Shown here: piece by piece, positions 17,055-26,620 of the stretch | Layout of the letters: every line of letters starts with the position of its first letter | Numbering within the stretch: the stretch's first letter is position 1 | Assembly (NCBI GenBank): GCA_964541695.1 | Contig: CAZIRB010000009.1 | Location: 1-40,194 of the forward strand | Direction: 5' to 3' | DNA from: CAZKGE01 sp964541695 | GTDB lineage: Bacteria; Bacillota; Clostridia; Christensenellales; CAG-138 | DNA: 40,194 nt | Notes under the pieces: model-generated | What the model saw: the letters and a program-made list of their open reading frames with translations, nothing else | What the model was told of the DNA's origin: nothing | The model's database searches: none | Made by a program: the position numbers and the translations under genes

Positions 17055-17427
17055 AGCTGTCGCCGAGGCAATGCTTGAGAAGGCCGCTCGGGCTCTCCTT
17101 CAACAGGAGCAATGGGGCGGGAGAGTAAATCCCGTCAACGCCCGCCGGACATGTTCGCGATGATGAGCCGGATCGCGCCCCAAACGGCGGGATTTGCTAG
17201 GTCCCTAGCCGGAGCGCGGGCGTTGCTTCTGTCCGGCCCGGCCGTTTTAAGGGATTCAAAGCCGCGGCCGCCACAAAAGCGCCGGATCGGGAGCAGGCGT
17301 TCCGCGCGCCGCGGCGTTCGATATCGTCGGGACCTGAGCGATATTCCGCAATGCGCTGTAAAAGTCCCGTCCGCAATGCGCCCCGCTGTTGCAGCCCCGC
17401 GCCGCCGGGCTTGCCGGCGGGCCTGAA
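17055..17427. other. Convergent GC-rich intergenic region, no gene seen
   Basis: This region separates the nitroreductase and carboxypeptidase stops. It holds short hairpins, for example CCGCCGG/CCGGCGG at 17402-17420 and GCTAGG/CCTAGC near 17196-17210, none with a T-tail. A 16-base segment at 17251-17266 matches positions 206-221 of the tRNA-linked repeat at 15 of 16 bases. Confidence 0.5.
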
Positions 17428-18738
17428 TTATGCGGGGCCGCCGGTTCCGTCCGCGCCGTGCGCCGGGGCCTGTTCCTTCCGGAGCTGCCCGGATAACCGC
17501 GCCCTGCGCCGCAGCAAAACAACCGAAAGGGCAACGCAGCACAGAACGGCAAGGCCGCCCGCGATGAGGAGTGCGAGCGAGGGCACGGTCTTTGCCGCCA
17601 CGAGCGCAATCCTGTGTTCGCCGCCGCCCGCGTCCGTCACGGTGAGGAAGGCGATTTCGTCGCCCGCCGTCACGGTGGCCGGGATGCTCCCCGGCAGCGA
17701 GAGGGCGGCAAGGACCTCCGCTTTCGTCATGCCGTCGAGCAGGAGCTTCGCGTCCTCCGCGACGGCAACGGGCACGGAGGCCGCCGCGCCGCCCTCGACG
17801 GGCACGGAGCCGACCGACTCGCCCGCGTAAAACTGCGCGGGCGAGAGCGTGCGCGCCCAGTCGTAGAGCCGGAGCGTGGCCAGGAAGTCCCCGCGGTACG
17901 TCCGGTTGTCCGGCATGACCCGATCCTTGCCGAACATGCAAACCGAGTAGTAGACGAGGCCGTCCGCCTCCATGCAGCCCGCAAAGCAATAGCCCGCGGG
18001 CCCGGTCGTGCCGGTCTTGATGCCCACGACCTGATCGCGCCACTCGCGGAAATAAAGCTTCTTATCGCCCGGATAGCGGATTTTGTTGGTCGTGCTGTAG
18101 CCGAACCCATATGGACGCTTGTTGGACTTTTTCACAACGCCCTGATTCAGCGCGACGATCTCCCGAAATTTCTCAAACGTCATCGCGTACCGGCAGATTT
18201 TGACCATGTCCCGGCAGGTCGTGTAGTGCGTGCCGGAAGCAAGGCCGATCGGGTCGCGAAACCGCGTGTCCGCGCAGCCGAGCTCCGCGGCCTTTTCGTT
18301 CATCCGCTCCACGAAAGCGGCTACGCCGCCGGCCGTGTAGCAGGCCAGCGCGGTGCAGGCCTCGTTGCCCGAGGGCACCAGCATGTAGGCCATGCAGTCG
18401 TAAACGGAAATGACCTCGCCCGCATAGAGATGGTTCTCCTCCATGTCGGAGCAGACCATGGGGTCGACCGCCTCCTCGGCAACGGTCAGCTCGCCCTCGA
18501 GCGCCGGATTCTTCTCGAGCACGAGTATCGCGGTCATGATCTTCGTCATGCTCGCGGGAGCGAGGCGCTTGTCCGCGTTTTTTTCGAACAGCACCGTGTC
18601 CGTCCCGGCCTCGTAGAGGATCGCGGCGGTTACCTCGTCAAGCTCCTCGTCGAATTCCGCGTGCGCCCGTTTCGGCAGGAACAATATCGCCAGTATGACG
18701 GCCATACAGCCGGATAACAGCCTTTTTATAGCACCCAT
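17428..18738 (-). CDS. D-alanyl-D-alanine carboxypeptidase (PBP5-type)
   Basis: Penicillin-binding protein of the S11 family, 436 residues, trimming the terminal D-Ala from peptidoglycan stem peptides outside the membrane. It has an N-terminal signal peptide (about 1-27, AHA cleavage site), the active-site tetrad SMTK (Ser63, Lys66), SGN (123-125) and KTG (241-243), the three hallmark penicilloyl-serine motifs. A C-terminal beta domain (about 295-380) is followed by a transmembrane helix (386-409) and a basic tail, an integral anchor in place of the usual amphipathic helix. Its start overlaps the D-aminopeptidase gene by 13 bp, so it is the last gene of the peptide-uptake operon. This suggests release of D-Ala or D-peptides for uptake. 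DacF-like in general layout. Confidence 0.92.
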   Translation of the reverse strand: MGAIKRLLSGCMAVILAILFLPKRAHAEFDEELDEVTAAILYEAGTDTVLFEKNADKRLAPASMTKIMTAILVLEKNPALEGELTVAEEAVDPMVCSDMEENHLYAGEVISVYDCMAYMLVPSGNEACTALACYTAGGVAAFVERMNEKAAELGCADTRFRDPIGLASGTHYTTCRDMVKICRYAMTFEKFREIVALNQGVVKKSNKRPYGFGYSTTNKIRYPGDKKLYFREWRDQVVGIKTGTTGPAGYCFAGCMEADGLVYYSVCMFGKDRVMPDNRTYRGDFLATLRLYDWARTLSPAQFYAGESVGSVPVEGGAAASVPVAVAEDAKLLLDGMTKAEVLAALSLPGSIPATVTAGDEIAFLTVTDAGGGEHRIALVAAKTVPSLALLIAGGLAVLCCVALSVVLLRRRARLSGQLRKEQAPAHGADGTGGPA

Positions 18739-19526
18739 ACGACGGCCGTCAGCACGTCGAGGTAATTTTCCGTAACCATGCGCACCCTGTTGTCGTCGAT
18801 CCGCTCAAACCCCGGATAGAACGAGGCTCTCGCCGCCTTCGTGTGCTCCTTGAAGCAGATTTCGAATTCAAACCGCTCGGGCAGCGCGCACAGCGCGCCG
18901 GAAAGGTCCTGCTTCAGCGCGGCCTCGGCGCCCTCGCGGATGCGCGCGCAGGCCTCCTCCGGATGCAGACCCGTGGTAGAGCCGCCAAAGCCGAATTTGA
19001 CCGGTACGCCCACGAGCTTCGGGTGCAGATTTAAGCTGTCGGCCACGAGCATACGGTCCCCGCAGAGAAGCACGCTCGGCGTGCCGGCCAGCGCGCAGGC
19101 CCAGGAATACAGGTGGAACTCGGAGCATTTTACGCCGTTGAGCTTGACAAATACGGTGGACGTGGTCTCCGTATGCGAGAGGGGATTCCCCGTGCGCCCG
19201 GCGGCACTGTGATAGCCGACGAACATCGCCGCGTCGAAGGAGCCGTCCTCCACGCCGTACACCATGCTCCAGGGGGAACCGCAGCTTGCGCGCGTAAGCT
19301 CCGCCTGCCGCGGCAGCAGCTCCGGCAATATGTTCGTCCCCGAGCCGTGGGCGTCCTTGACGCGGATGTAATCCGCCCCTGCGGCGATGGCGCCCTCGCA
19401 GGCCGCCCGCACCTCGAGCGACATCTGGCGGCACGCCGCCTCATAGCCGTAACCGCCCTTCGTCGCCTGCTCCCATAGGGTCGTGGTCGCGATTCCCTCG
19501 ATGTCCGCGCTGATGAAAACTCGCAT
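18726..19526 (-). CDS. dppA: M55 family D-aminopeptidase (DppA)
   Basis: Cytoplasmic zinc D-aminopeptidase of 266 residues, releasing N-terminal D-amino acids (D-Ala, Gly) from short peptides. The start MRVFISADIEGIA carries Asp8 and Glu10; DAHGSG gives His60; FVGYHSAAG gives His106; SEFHLYSW gives Glu136. These line up with the zinc ligands known in Bacillus subtilis DppA (Asp8, Glu10, His60, His104, Glu133), and His118 in LSHTETT matches the conserved active-site histidine. Ribosome site AGAGGCG precedes the ATG. In B. subtilis the same gene is the first of the dpp dipeptide-importer operon; here it is sixth, after the binding protein and a stable hairpin. It would split imported D-Ala-D-Ala-like dipeptides. 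Confidence 0.93.
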   Translation of the reverse strand: MRVFISADIEGIATTTLWEQATKGGYGYEAACRQMSLEVRAACEGAIAAGADYIRVKDAHGSGTNILPELLPRQAELTRASCGSPWSMVYGVEDGSFDAAMFVGYHSAAGRTGNPLSHTETTSTVFVKLNGVKCSEFHLYSWACALAGTPSVLLCGDRMLVADSLNLHPKLVGVPVKFGFGGSTTGLHPEEACARIREGAEAALKQDLSGALCALPERFEFEICFKEHTKAARASFYPGFERIDDNRVRMVTENYLDVLTAVVWVL

Positions 19527-19544
19527 AATTCGCCTCTTTCTAGT

Positions 19545-19572
19545 CGCCGCGGCGGGTTTCCCCGCCGCGGCG
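19545..19572 (-). other. Stable 12-bp intercistronic hairpin
   Basis: CGCCGCGGCGGG (19545-19556) and CCCGCCGCGGCG (19561-19572) are perfect complements around a TTTC loop, between the peptide-binding protein and D-aminopeptidase genes. There is no T-run on the minus strand. It probably protects the 3' end of the binding-protein message and lowers downstream expression. Confidence 0.7.
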
Positions 19573-19585
19573 CGCCTATTCCTTC

Positions 19586-21208
19586 TTACTTGATGTCGTT
19601 TAAGAACATGCCGTCCACAATGAAGTGGATGGCGCTGAGCTTCTCGTCGTAGATCTTGACGTAGCTGGTCGTGTACAGCGGGATCACGATCATCTGCTCC
19701 ATCAGGTACTTCGACGCCTGCTCCACGAGCTCGAAGCGCTTGGCGTTGTCGGTCGTCGTCTCAACCTCCGTCACGATGGCGCGGAACTCGGTCTCGTCGA
19801 AGCCGTTGTGGTCCTTGAACATGTTGACGAGGAAGCGGCCGGGCTCGCTCCACCAGTAGCTGCATATCGTCAGGTCGTATTGGCCCGCTTTGGCCAGAGC
19901 GGTCGTGTCGTCGGTCGTGACGACGTTTACGTCGAAGCCGGCCTGCTGCAGCATGACCTGTATGGCCAGCGCCGCGGTCTCGTTCTTGCCGCCCGCGGTG
20001 TTGAAGGTCAGCGTGGGCATCTTCTTGCCGTTCTTGTCGAGGATCCCGTCGCCGTTGGAATCCGTCCAGCCGGCCGCGGCGAGCAATTCCTTGGCCTTTT
20101 CGACGTCGTTGCTGTAGGTGGCCTTATACCAGTCCTCGACGGCCTGCACCTGGTACATGACGCTGTCGGTGATGTATTCGTACTGCGCGGTGCACATCAG
20201 GTCCCCGCCGAACGCCGCCACGATCTGCGAGCGGTCGATCAGGTACGAAACCGCCATGCGCACGTTCTTATCGGAGAAGAACTCGCTGTTGGCGTTGAGC
20301 TGCACGTTGCGCACCATCGGCGGCAGGGAGGAGCTGACGACAACGCCGGCCTTATCCTTCAGCGCGTTGACGGAGTCCTCGGTCACGCCGATGAGCATAT
20401 CCAGCTCGCCGGCGTCATACGCTGCGATCATGGCGAACTCGTCCAGATACCACTTGACGTTGATGGTTTTGATGTAGGACGCGCCCTTGTTCTCCACGGT
20501 GGGGTTGAGCGTCTTGTAGCCGTCGTTGCGGGTCAGCACGACGCCCGCGCCCTCGATGTACTCGGTGATGTAGTACGCGCCGTAGGGTGTGGCGCCCCAG
20601 AGCAGCTCCTCGTTAGACATGGTGTTCAGCTGCTCGGTGTCGATGACGCAGAAGAACGGGCTCACAAGCAGAATCAACAGCGCCGTGCTGTAGTTGGCGA
20701 GCGTGAGCGTAACGGTGTTGCCCTCGTAGGCGATATTGGTGATGATCGAGAACGTGTCGCTCATCGCGCCGCTGTCGATGCCGTGCTGCAGCGAGGCGGC
20801 CACGTCGTCCGCGCCCAGCGCCGCGCCGTTCGGGAACGTGCGTCCCTCGGGCACGACGAAGGTCATGGTTTTGCCGTCCTCGCTGAAGGTCGGGGCTTCG
20901 GCGAGGCAGCCCTGGAGCTCGCCCGTATCGTGGTTGTAGAGGAACAGCGGCTCCGCCATCATCATCTGCAGGTCATAGAAGGTGTCGCCCTGGATCAGGT
21001 CGGCGGCGACCCATTCCTCATCGTATTCGCCGATGTTCACGACCTCGAGACCGGCTTCTTCGGCAGCGGCGGGGGCGGTCGCGTCGCCGGTCGTCTCCTG
21101 GCTCGGGGCGGCGGGCTGGGCGGGGCCGCCGCTGGGGGTCGCGCAGCCCGCGAACATGGTCAAGACCATGCAGAGGGTCAGCAGTAGGGCAAGTACTTTT
21201 TTCATCAT
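19586..21208 (-). CDS. Peptide ABC transporter substrate-binding lipoprotein
   Basis: Extracytoplasmic solute-binding protein of the SBP_bac_5 family (DppE/OppA type), 540 residues. The signal peptide ends with lipobox MFAGC (Cys22), followed by a Pro/Ala/Thr-rich linker. The mature domain shows LAEAPTFSEDGKTMTFVVPEG, FFSDKNVRMAVSYLIDRSQI and DSNGDGILDKNGKKMP, all family hallmarks. AAAGGAG lies upstream of two adjacent ATG codons; the first was used, the second is 3 nt later. It follows the four membrane and ATPase genes of the same operon. The neighbouring D-aminopeptidase suggests short peptides, possibly with D-residues, as ligands; the binding pocket cannot be read by eye. Confidence 0.93.
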   Translation of the reverse strand: MMKKVLALLLTLCMVLTMFAGCATPSGGPAQPAAPSQETTGDATAPAAAEEAGLEVVNIGEYDEEWVAADLIQGDTFYDLQMMMAEPLFLYNHDTGELQGCLAEAPTFSEDGKTMTFVVPEGRTFPNGAALGADDVAASLQHGIDSGAMSDTFSIITNIAYEGNTVTLTLANYSTALLILLVSPFFCVIDTEQLNTMSNEELLWGATPYGAYYITEYIEGAGVVLTRNDGYKTLNPTVENKGASYIKTINVKWYLDEFAMIAAYDAGELDMLIGVTEDSVNALKDKAGVVVSSSLPPMVRNVQLNANSEFFSDKNVRMAVSYLIDRSQIVAAFGGDLMCTAQYEYITDSVMYQVQAVEDWYKATYSNDVEKAKELLAAAGWTDSNGDGILDKNGKKMPTLTFNTAGGKNETAALAIQVMLQQAGFDVNVVTTDDTTALAKAGQYDLTICSYWWSEPGRFLVNMFKDHNGFDETEFRAIVTEVETTTDNAKRFELVEQASKYLMEQMIVIPLYTTSYVKIYDEKLSAIHFIVDGMFLNDIK

Positions 21209-21230
21209 TGTTCTGCTCCTTTCGATTTGG

Positions 21231-22207
21231 TCATGTGCGCTCTATCGCCACGCCGCCGTCCGCAAAGAAACACGCGGCATAATGGCCGGGCGAAACCTCC
21301 CGCATGCCGGGGGACTGTTCGCGGCAGACATCCGCGGCAAACTTGCACCGCGGCGCAAAACGGCAGCCCGGCGCGAGGTTGATCAGGCTGCCGGGGTCGC
21401 CGGAAAGCCGCTCCGCGTTCTTTTCCCTGCGGTGCGGGTCGAGTATGGGCGAGGCCGCCATAAGCCCGCGCGTATACGGGTGTGCGGGCGCCTTGAGCAC
21501 CTCGGCGGTCGAGCCGTATTCGACGATCTTGCCCAGGTACATCACGAACACGCGGTCACAGACATAGTTGATCACGTTCAGGTCGTGCGTGATGATGAGG
21601 TAGGTCAGGTGCATCTGTTCCTGCAGATCGAGCAGCAGGTTGAGCACCTGCGCCTGCACGGAGATGTCCAAGGCGCTCGTGGGCTCGTCGAGTATCATCA
21701 CCTTGGGGTTCAGCACGAGCGCGCGCGCGATGGCGACGCGCTGCTGCTGCCCGCCCGAGAGCTGCGCGGGGTAGCTGTCCATATAGAGGGGGTCCATCTT
21801 GACGAGCTTGAGCGCCTGCAGCGCCTTTTCGTAGGCGTCCTTACGCGAAGTGCCGTGTATGATCAGCGGGCGCATAATGCTTCGTCCGACCGTGTGGCGC
21901 GGGTTGAGGTTCCCCTCGGGGTCCTGGAACACCACGGCCACCTCGCCGCGCATCTTCTTGGTTTCGCGCCGCGTGAGGCGGCTGACGTCCTTGCCGTTGA
22001 TCTTGATGCAGCTCTCGGTGGGGCGGATCAGGTTGAGTATGAGCCGCGCGAGCGTGGTCTTGCCCGAGCCGGACTCGCCAACGAGCCCCACGATTTCGCC
22101 CTCCCCGACGACGAGGTCCACGTCGTCCACCGCGCGCACCTTCTGCGCGCCGAAGCCCAGCAGGCCCCTGGACACCTTGAAGTATTTCTTCAGGCCATGC
22201 AGCTCGA

Positions 22208-22223
<16 letters not shown>
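21231..22223 (-). CDS. dppF: Dipeptide/oligopeptide ABC transporter ATPase (DppF)
   Basis: ATP-hydrolysing subunit, 330 residues, usual length. It contains Walker A GESGSGKTT (49-57), LSGGQQQRVAIARAL, Walker B VMILDEPTSALD and the switch histidine in YLIITHDLNV. The C-terminal oligo_HPY extension begins near HPYTRGLMAA and has four cysteines, Cys287, Cys293, Cys300 and Cys318, spaced like the iron-sulfur cluster site reported in other DppD/OppD/F proteins. It overlaps the end of dppD by 16 bp. Confidence 0.94.
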
Positions 22224-23191
<968 letters not shown>

Positions 23192-23207
23192 ATAGTTGCG
23201 TCCTCCC

Positions 23208-24062
23208 TTAGTGCAGCTTGAGCCGCGGGTCGATGAGGTCGCGCAGCCCTTCGCCGAACAGGCTGAACGCGATGATCGTGTACATCAGCGCGAGGCAGGG
23301 GAAGATCGTGACCCAGGGCGCGCGGTAGATCACGCTTGCGCCGCGCGATATGGCCAGGCCCCAATCCGGCGAGGGCGGCTGCGCGCCCATGCCGAGGAAG
23401 GAGAGTGTCGTCGTCGAGCCGATAAAGCCCGGCATCGAGATCGAGGCCATGACCAGCATCGAGGGCAGTATGTTCGGGAAAATGTACAGGAACATCAGCG
23501 CGAACTTATTTTCGCCGAAGGCCACGCCCGTTTCGACGAAGGGCTGGGTTTTAAGGCTCATGGCCTTGGCGCGGACGATCCGCGTATAGCGGGGCCAGCC
23601 CGCGAGCGCGCAGGCGATGATGACGTTGTCGAGGCTTTTGCCGAGGAACATTACGATGGCCATGGCGATGATCACCGTGGGCAGGCTCCAGATCATGTCG
23701 CCGATGAACATGATGACCGAGTCGACCCATTTGCCGAAGAAGCCCGCGATGAGCCCGAGCGTTACGCCGATGGCGAGCTCGATGACCGCGCCGAGTATCG
23801 CCGCGCGCAAAGCAAGCTGCGTGCCGAATATCGTGCGGCTGTACACGTCGCGCCCCATCTCGTCCGTGCCGAAAAAGTGCGCGGCGGAGGGTTTCTCGTA
23901 CCTTGCGGACATATCCGCGTCATTGAAGCCGGACGTGGCCAGATTACTGTCGAAGAGCATCACGCCCACGAGCAAAAGTATCATAACGAGGCCGATCGCG
24001 CAGCTCCGGTTCTGCCAGAACCTGCGCCAGCCCTCCATAAAACGTGCGCCCGCGCTTTTCAT
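23208..24062 (-). CDS. dppC: Dipeptide/oligopeptide ABC transporter permease (DppC)
   Basis: Membrane subunit of 284 residues. The N-terminal oppC region includes a first helix (about 22-42) and the conserved HFFGTDEMGRDVYSRTIFG; five further helices belong to the BPD_transp_1 domain, with the ATPase-coupling segment around RYTRIVRAKAMSLKTQPFVETGVA and the typical SFLGMGAQPPSPDWG near the end. The ATG at 24062 overlaps the dppB stop in an ATGA junction and has GGAGG 6 nt upstream. A longer in-frame extension over dppB is not used because it lacks family similarity. Confidence 0.93.
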   Translation of the reverse strand: MKSAGARFMEGWRRFWQNRSCAIGLVMILLLVGVMLFDSNLATSGFNDADMSARYEKPSAAHFFGTDEMGRDVYSRTIFGTQLALRAAILGAVIELAIGVTLGLIAGFFGKWVDSVIMFIGDMIWSLPTVIIAMAIVMFLGKSLDNVIIACALAGWPRYTRIVRAKAMSLKTQPFVETGVAFGENKFALMFLYIFPNILPSMLVMASISMPGFIGSTTTLSFLGMGAQPPSPDWGLAISRGASVIYRAPWVTIFPCLALMYTIIAFSLFGEGLRDLIDPRLKLH

Positions 24063-24997
24063 GCGGCACCTCCGGAGATCGATGCGCGGATGCGCGGGTC
24101 GAGTATGGCGGCCAGGATGTCGCCTATGAGGTTGGAGACCACGACGAGCACGGAGATGATCAAAAGGCAGGCCTGCACGACGGGGAAGTCCGTGGCGATG
24201 ACCGCGTCCACCATCCAGGAGCCCATGCCCGGCATGGCGAATATCTTCTCCATGATGACCGCGCCCGCGACGATCCAAGGCAGGCTCATGAAGGTGGATA
24301 CCGCCACGAGGATCAGGGCGTTCCGCAAAACGTGCTTATACATGACCTTCCGGTCGTTGAGGCCCTTGGCGTAGGCGGTGGCGACGTACTTCTCGCGGAT
24401 GACGCCGAGCACCTCGCTCCGGGTCAGGCGGATGTTCGACGACACGCCGCCGAGTATCATCGCGGCGACGGGCAGCACGAAGTCCCTCACGCTGTGGTAG
24501 CCCGAGACGGGCAGCACTTTCAGCCACACCGCGAACAGGAGTATCAGCACCATGCCGATCCAAAACGTCGGGATCGCCGCCGTGACCATGGAGTAACCCA
24601 TGATGAAGCGGTCGAACCAGCCGCCCTGCCGGTATGCCGCGACGAGCCCCAGCGGGACCGAGAGCAAAAGCTGGAACGCCATCGCCGCGCCGCAGAGCTT
24701 GACGCTGATGGGCATCCGCTGCTTGATGGACGCGGCTATGGGCAGGTTTGTATCAAGCGAATTGCCCAGGTCCCCCGTGATCACGCGGCCCAGCCACTTG
24801 GCGTACTGCACGATCCAGGGCTGATCGAGGCCCCACTTTTTACGCAGTTCCTCCTTCTTTACATCCGACACCTGCTCGGACGCGAGGCTGTCCATCGGGT
24901 CGCCGGGCATCAGATTGAGCAGCAGTGATACCATCATCGATACTGCCAGCACGAGCAAAATCCCCTGGAATATCCTTCGGACGACATAATTGAGCAA
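24059..24997 (-). CDS. dppB: Dipeptide/oligopeptide ABC transporter permease (DppB)
   Basis: Membrane subunit of 312 residues, first gene of the operon. It has an N-terminal helix, the extracytoplasmic loop with LMPGDPMDSL and KWGLDQPWIVQYAKWL, and a BPD_transp_1 domain with five helices; the EAA-like loop is near EKYVATAYAKGLNDRKVMYKHVLRNA, and MEKIFAMPGMG is typical of DppB. TTG at 24997 is preferred because AAGGGGAG lies 6 nt upstream; an in-frame ATG at 25018 has no ribosome site. Family length fits either start. Confidence 0.92.
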   Translation of the reverse strand: MLNYVVRRIFQGILLVLAVSMMVSLLLNLMPGDPMDSLASEQVSDVKKEELRKKWGLDQPWIVQYAKWLGRVITGDLGNSLDTNLPIAASIKQRMPISVKLCGAAMAFQLLLSVPLGLVAAYRQGGWFDRFIMGYSMVTAAIPTFWIGMVLILLFAVWLKVLPVSGYHSVRDFVLPVAAMILGGVSSNIRLTRSEVLGVIREKYVATAYAKGLNDRKVMYKHVLRNALILVAVSTFMSLPWIVAGAVIMEKIFAMPGMGSWMVDAVIATDFPVVQACLLIISVLVVVSNLIGDILAAILDPRIRASISGGAA

Positions 24998-25101
24998 TGC
25001 GATCTCCCCTTCCGACATGATGAATATGATATATATGGCGGATGGCACGACTGGTTCGGCGCTTGGGCAATCGGGCAATTCTGTGATGTGGTGATAGCTC
25101 T

Positions 25102-25129
25102 ATTTTAGACCATCCAGAATAAAAGGCAA
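25102..25129 (-). promoter_or_regulatory. Promoter of the dpp operon
   Basis: On the minus strand, TTGCCT (25124-25129), a 16-bp spacer and TAAAAT (25102-25107) lie about 105 bp upstream of the dppB start. This is sigma-70-like, with no sigma-54 -24/-12 element. Confidence 0.55.
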
Positions 25130-25160
25130 CGTAAAAACGCGTCGCCGGTCTCATATGCGC

Positions 25161-25189
25161 TTGACAAACGCGCTTTTCGCTTCTAATAT
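25161..25189 (+). promoter_or_regulatory. Promoter of the AAA+ regulator gene
   Basis: A perfect TTGACA (25161-25166), 17-bp spacer and TAATAT (25184-25189) lie about 47 bp upstream of the regulator start, divergent from the dpp promoter and about 32 bp away from it. Confidence 0.65.
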
Positions 25190-25235
25190 TAGAATAAATT
25201 ATCACTTTGATAAATGTAACGGCGGGGGATTTCGT

Positions 25236-26489
25236 ATGGAAAACATGGTCATCGAAAAGGACGCCGCCGCGAAGGACGAGCTGATTTTGGCGCTTCTCGA
25301 GCAGATTCCGGAGCCGGTGGTGCTGCTGCGCCAGGCGGACAAGCCGGTTTTGCTCAACCGGCGCTGCGAGCTGCTCATCGGTCTCAACGCAAGGCAACTG
25401 ACCTATCTCAACAAGATCCGCCATCTCACATTGCGCCAATGGACCCAGCCCGACGCGAACAGGTACCACCTCATCGTCGGCAACAGCGCGGTGCACTATG
25501 CCGCGCGCCGCATCTCGTTTGCGCCGGAGGGCGAGCAGTGGAGCCTGTATTCCCTCGCGCCGCCTCCCGCCGGAAAGGACGCCGGGAAGCCGGAGCTGAC
25601 GTTCGCGCAGCTTGTGGGCCGCTCGAAGGCGTTTCGGGACACGGTGGACGCGTGCCGCAGGGTCGAGTTTCTCGACCGGCCCGCGCTGCTGTGCGGGGAA
25701 TCCGGCACGGGCAAGGAAACCCTCGCGCGCGCGATGCATCTGGAGGGCCCCTTTCCCCGGGAAAATTTCATCTGCATCCAGAACAACACGGAATTCACCC
25801 GTTTCGAGCAGGAGCAGCAGGCAAACCCCGCGTATTTGGGCGGCGCGCTGCACGGGCACACGCTGTATGTGGACGAGATCGCCAACTTCAACCACCACAA
25901 TCAGGATCTTCTGTTTTTCCTCATCCGGCGCAGCCAGGGCGGGGAATTCAAGGTGATCTGCGCCACGAGCGCGGACCTTGCGCCCCTGATCGCGCGCGGC
26001 GAGTGGCACCGCAACCTGCACGATGTGCTGAGCGCCGGCCGCGTCGAGGTGCCGCCGCTGCGCCGCCGCCGCGAGGACATTCCGCTGCTGGCGCAGCATT
26101 TCCTCGCCGCCATCAACCGCCGGACGGGGCGCAACCTGCGCTTTGCGCAGGAAACGCTGTTTCAGATCCGGCGCTACGAGTGGCCGGGCAATCTTTATGA
26201 GCTCGAGAGCTTTCTCATGCGCGCCGTGCGCGGCCTGGACGAGGTGGACGCCGAAATCACGCCGCAGATGCTCGAAACAAGCCTGCATATCAGCCCCGAG
26301 CGGGGCACGGAGAGCGAATACAGCCTGCGTTACGCGGAAAAGGAGCTGATCCTCCGCGCGCTCAACGATTTTTCGGGCGACAAGTGCCCCAAGGAAGCGG
26401 CGGCGCGGGCGCTCGGCATCGGCATCGCCACGCTGTACCGCAAGCTCGCGGAATACGGCATCCACAGGAGCAATTTCTATGAGGTGTGA
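25236..26489 (+). CDS. Fis-type AAA+ regulator lacking the sigma-54 loop
   Basis: 417-residue transcription regulator with NtrC-family layout. Residues about 12-107 look like a PAS-type sensor, 118-335 form an AAA+ domain, and 370-413 a Fis helix-turn-helix (EAAARALGIGIATLYRKLAEYG). Walker A GESGTGKE (154-161) and Walker B TLYVDEI (209-215) are intact, but the stretch between them (FICIQNN to HTLYVDEI) is about 20 residues shorter than in sigma-54 activators and has no GAFTGA loop. The sensor II motif reads WPGNLYELE, with Tyr in place of the usual Arg. It therefore probably works with sigma-70 RNA polymerase, as TyrR does. ATG 25236 follows GCGGGGG. Its divergence from the dpp operon points to that operon as its target; the effector may be a peptide or D-amino acid. 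Confidence 0.85.
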   Translation: MENMVIEKDAAAKDELILALLEQIPEPVVLLRQADKPVLLNRRCELLIGLNARQLTYLNKIRHLTLRQWTQPDANRYHLIVGNSAVHYAARRISFAPEGEQWSLYSLAPPPAGKDAGKPELTFAQLVGRSKAFRDTVDACRRVEFLDRPALLCGESGTGKETLARAMHLEGPFPRENFICIQNNTEFTRFEQEQQANPAYLGGALHGHTLYVDEIANFNHHNQDLLFFLIRRSQGGEFKVICATSADLAPLIARGEWHRNLHDVLSAGRVEVPPLRRRREDIPLLAQHFLAAINRRTGRNLRFAQETLFQIRRYEWPGNLYELESFLMRAVRGLDEVDAEITPQMLETSLHISPERGTESEYSLRYAEKELILRALNDFSGDKCPKEAAARALGIGIATLYRKLAEYGIHRSNFYEV

Positions 26490-26549
26490 GGGCGGGGAGA
26501 GGCGTCAAAACCCGAATACGCCGCATTTGTAAAATATTTTCCCGACCGC

Positions 26550-26590
26550 AAAAATCCGGGCGCGTACCTTGGACGCGCCCGGATTTTTTT
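26550..26590. terminator. Bidirectional terminator
   Basis: AAAAATCCGGGCGCGT (26550-26565) pairs perfectly with ACGCGCCCGGATTTTT (26573-26588) around a 7-base loop, with further Ts on the plus side and As on the other. It ends both the AAA+ regulator transcript and the converging polyol-type transport operon. Confidence 0.93.
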
Positions 26591-26620
26591 GTAAATGCCT
26601 ATGGCAGGGGAGACCTCGCG

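Noticed and set aside
19625..21187. Antisense frame of 520 codons opposite the peptide-binding protein
   Set aside because: Shadow frame rich in Val/Arg/His with no family motif; the sense strand has a signal peptide and SBP_bac_5 motifs.
25043..25062. Possible sigma-54 promoter (TGGCACG) upstream of the AAA+ regulator
   Set aside because: No TTGC at the required distance, and the regulator itself lacks the sigma-54 contact loop.
24840..26465. Antisense frame of 541 codons opposite the AAA+ regulator
   Set aside because: Shadow of the regulator gene; no recognisable domain and it crosses the divergent promoter region.
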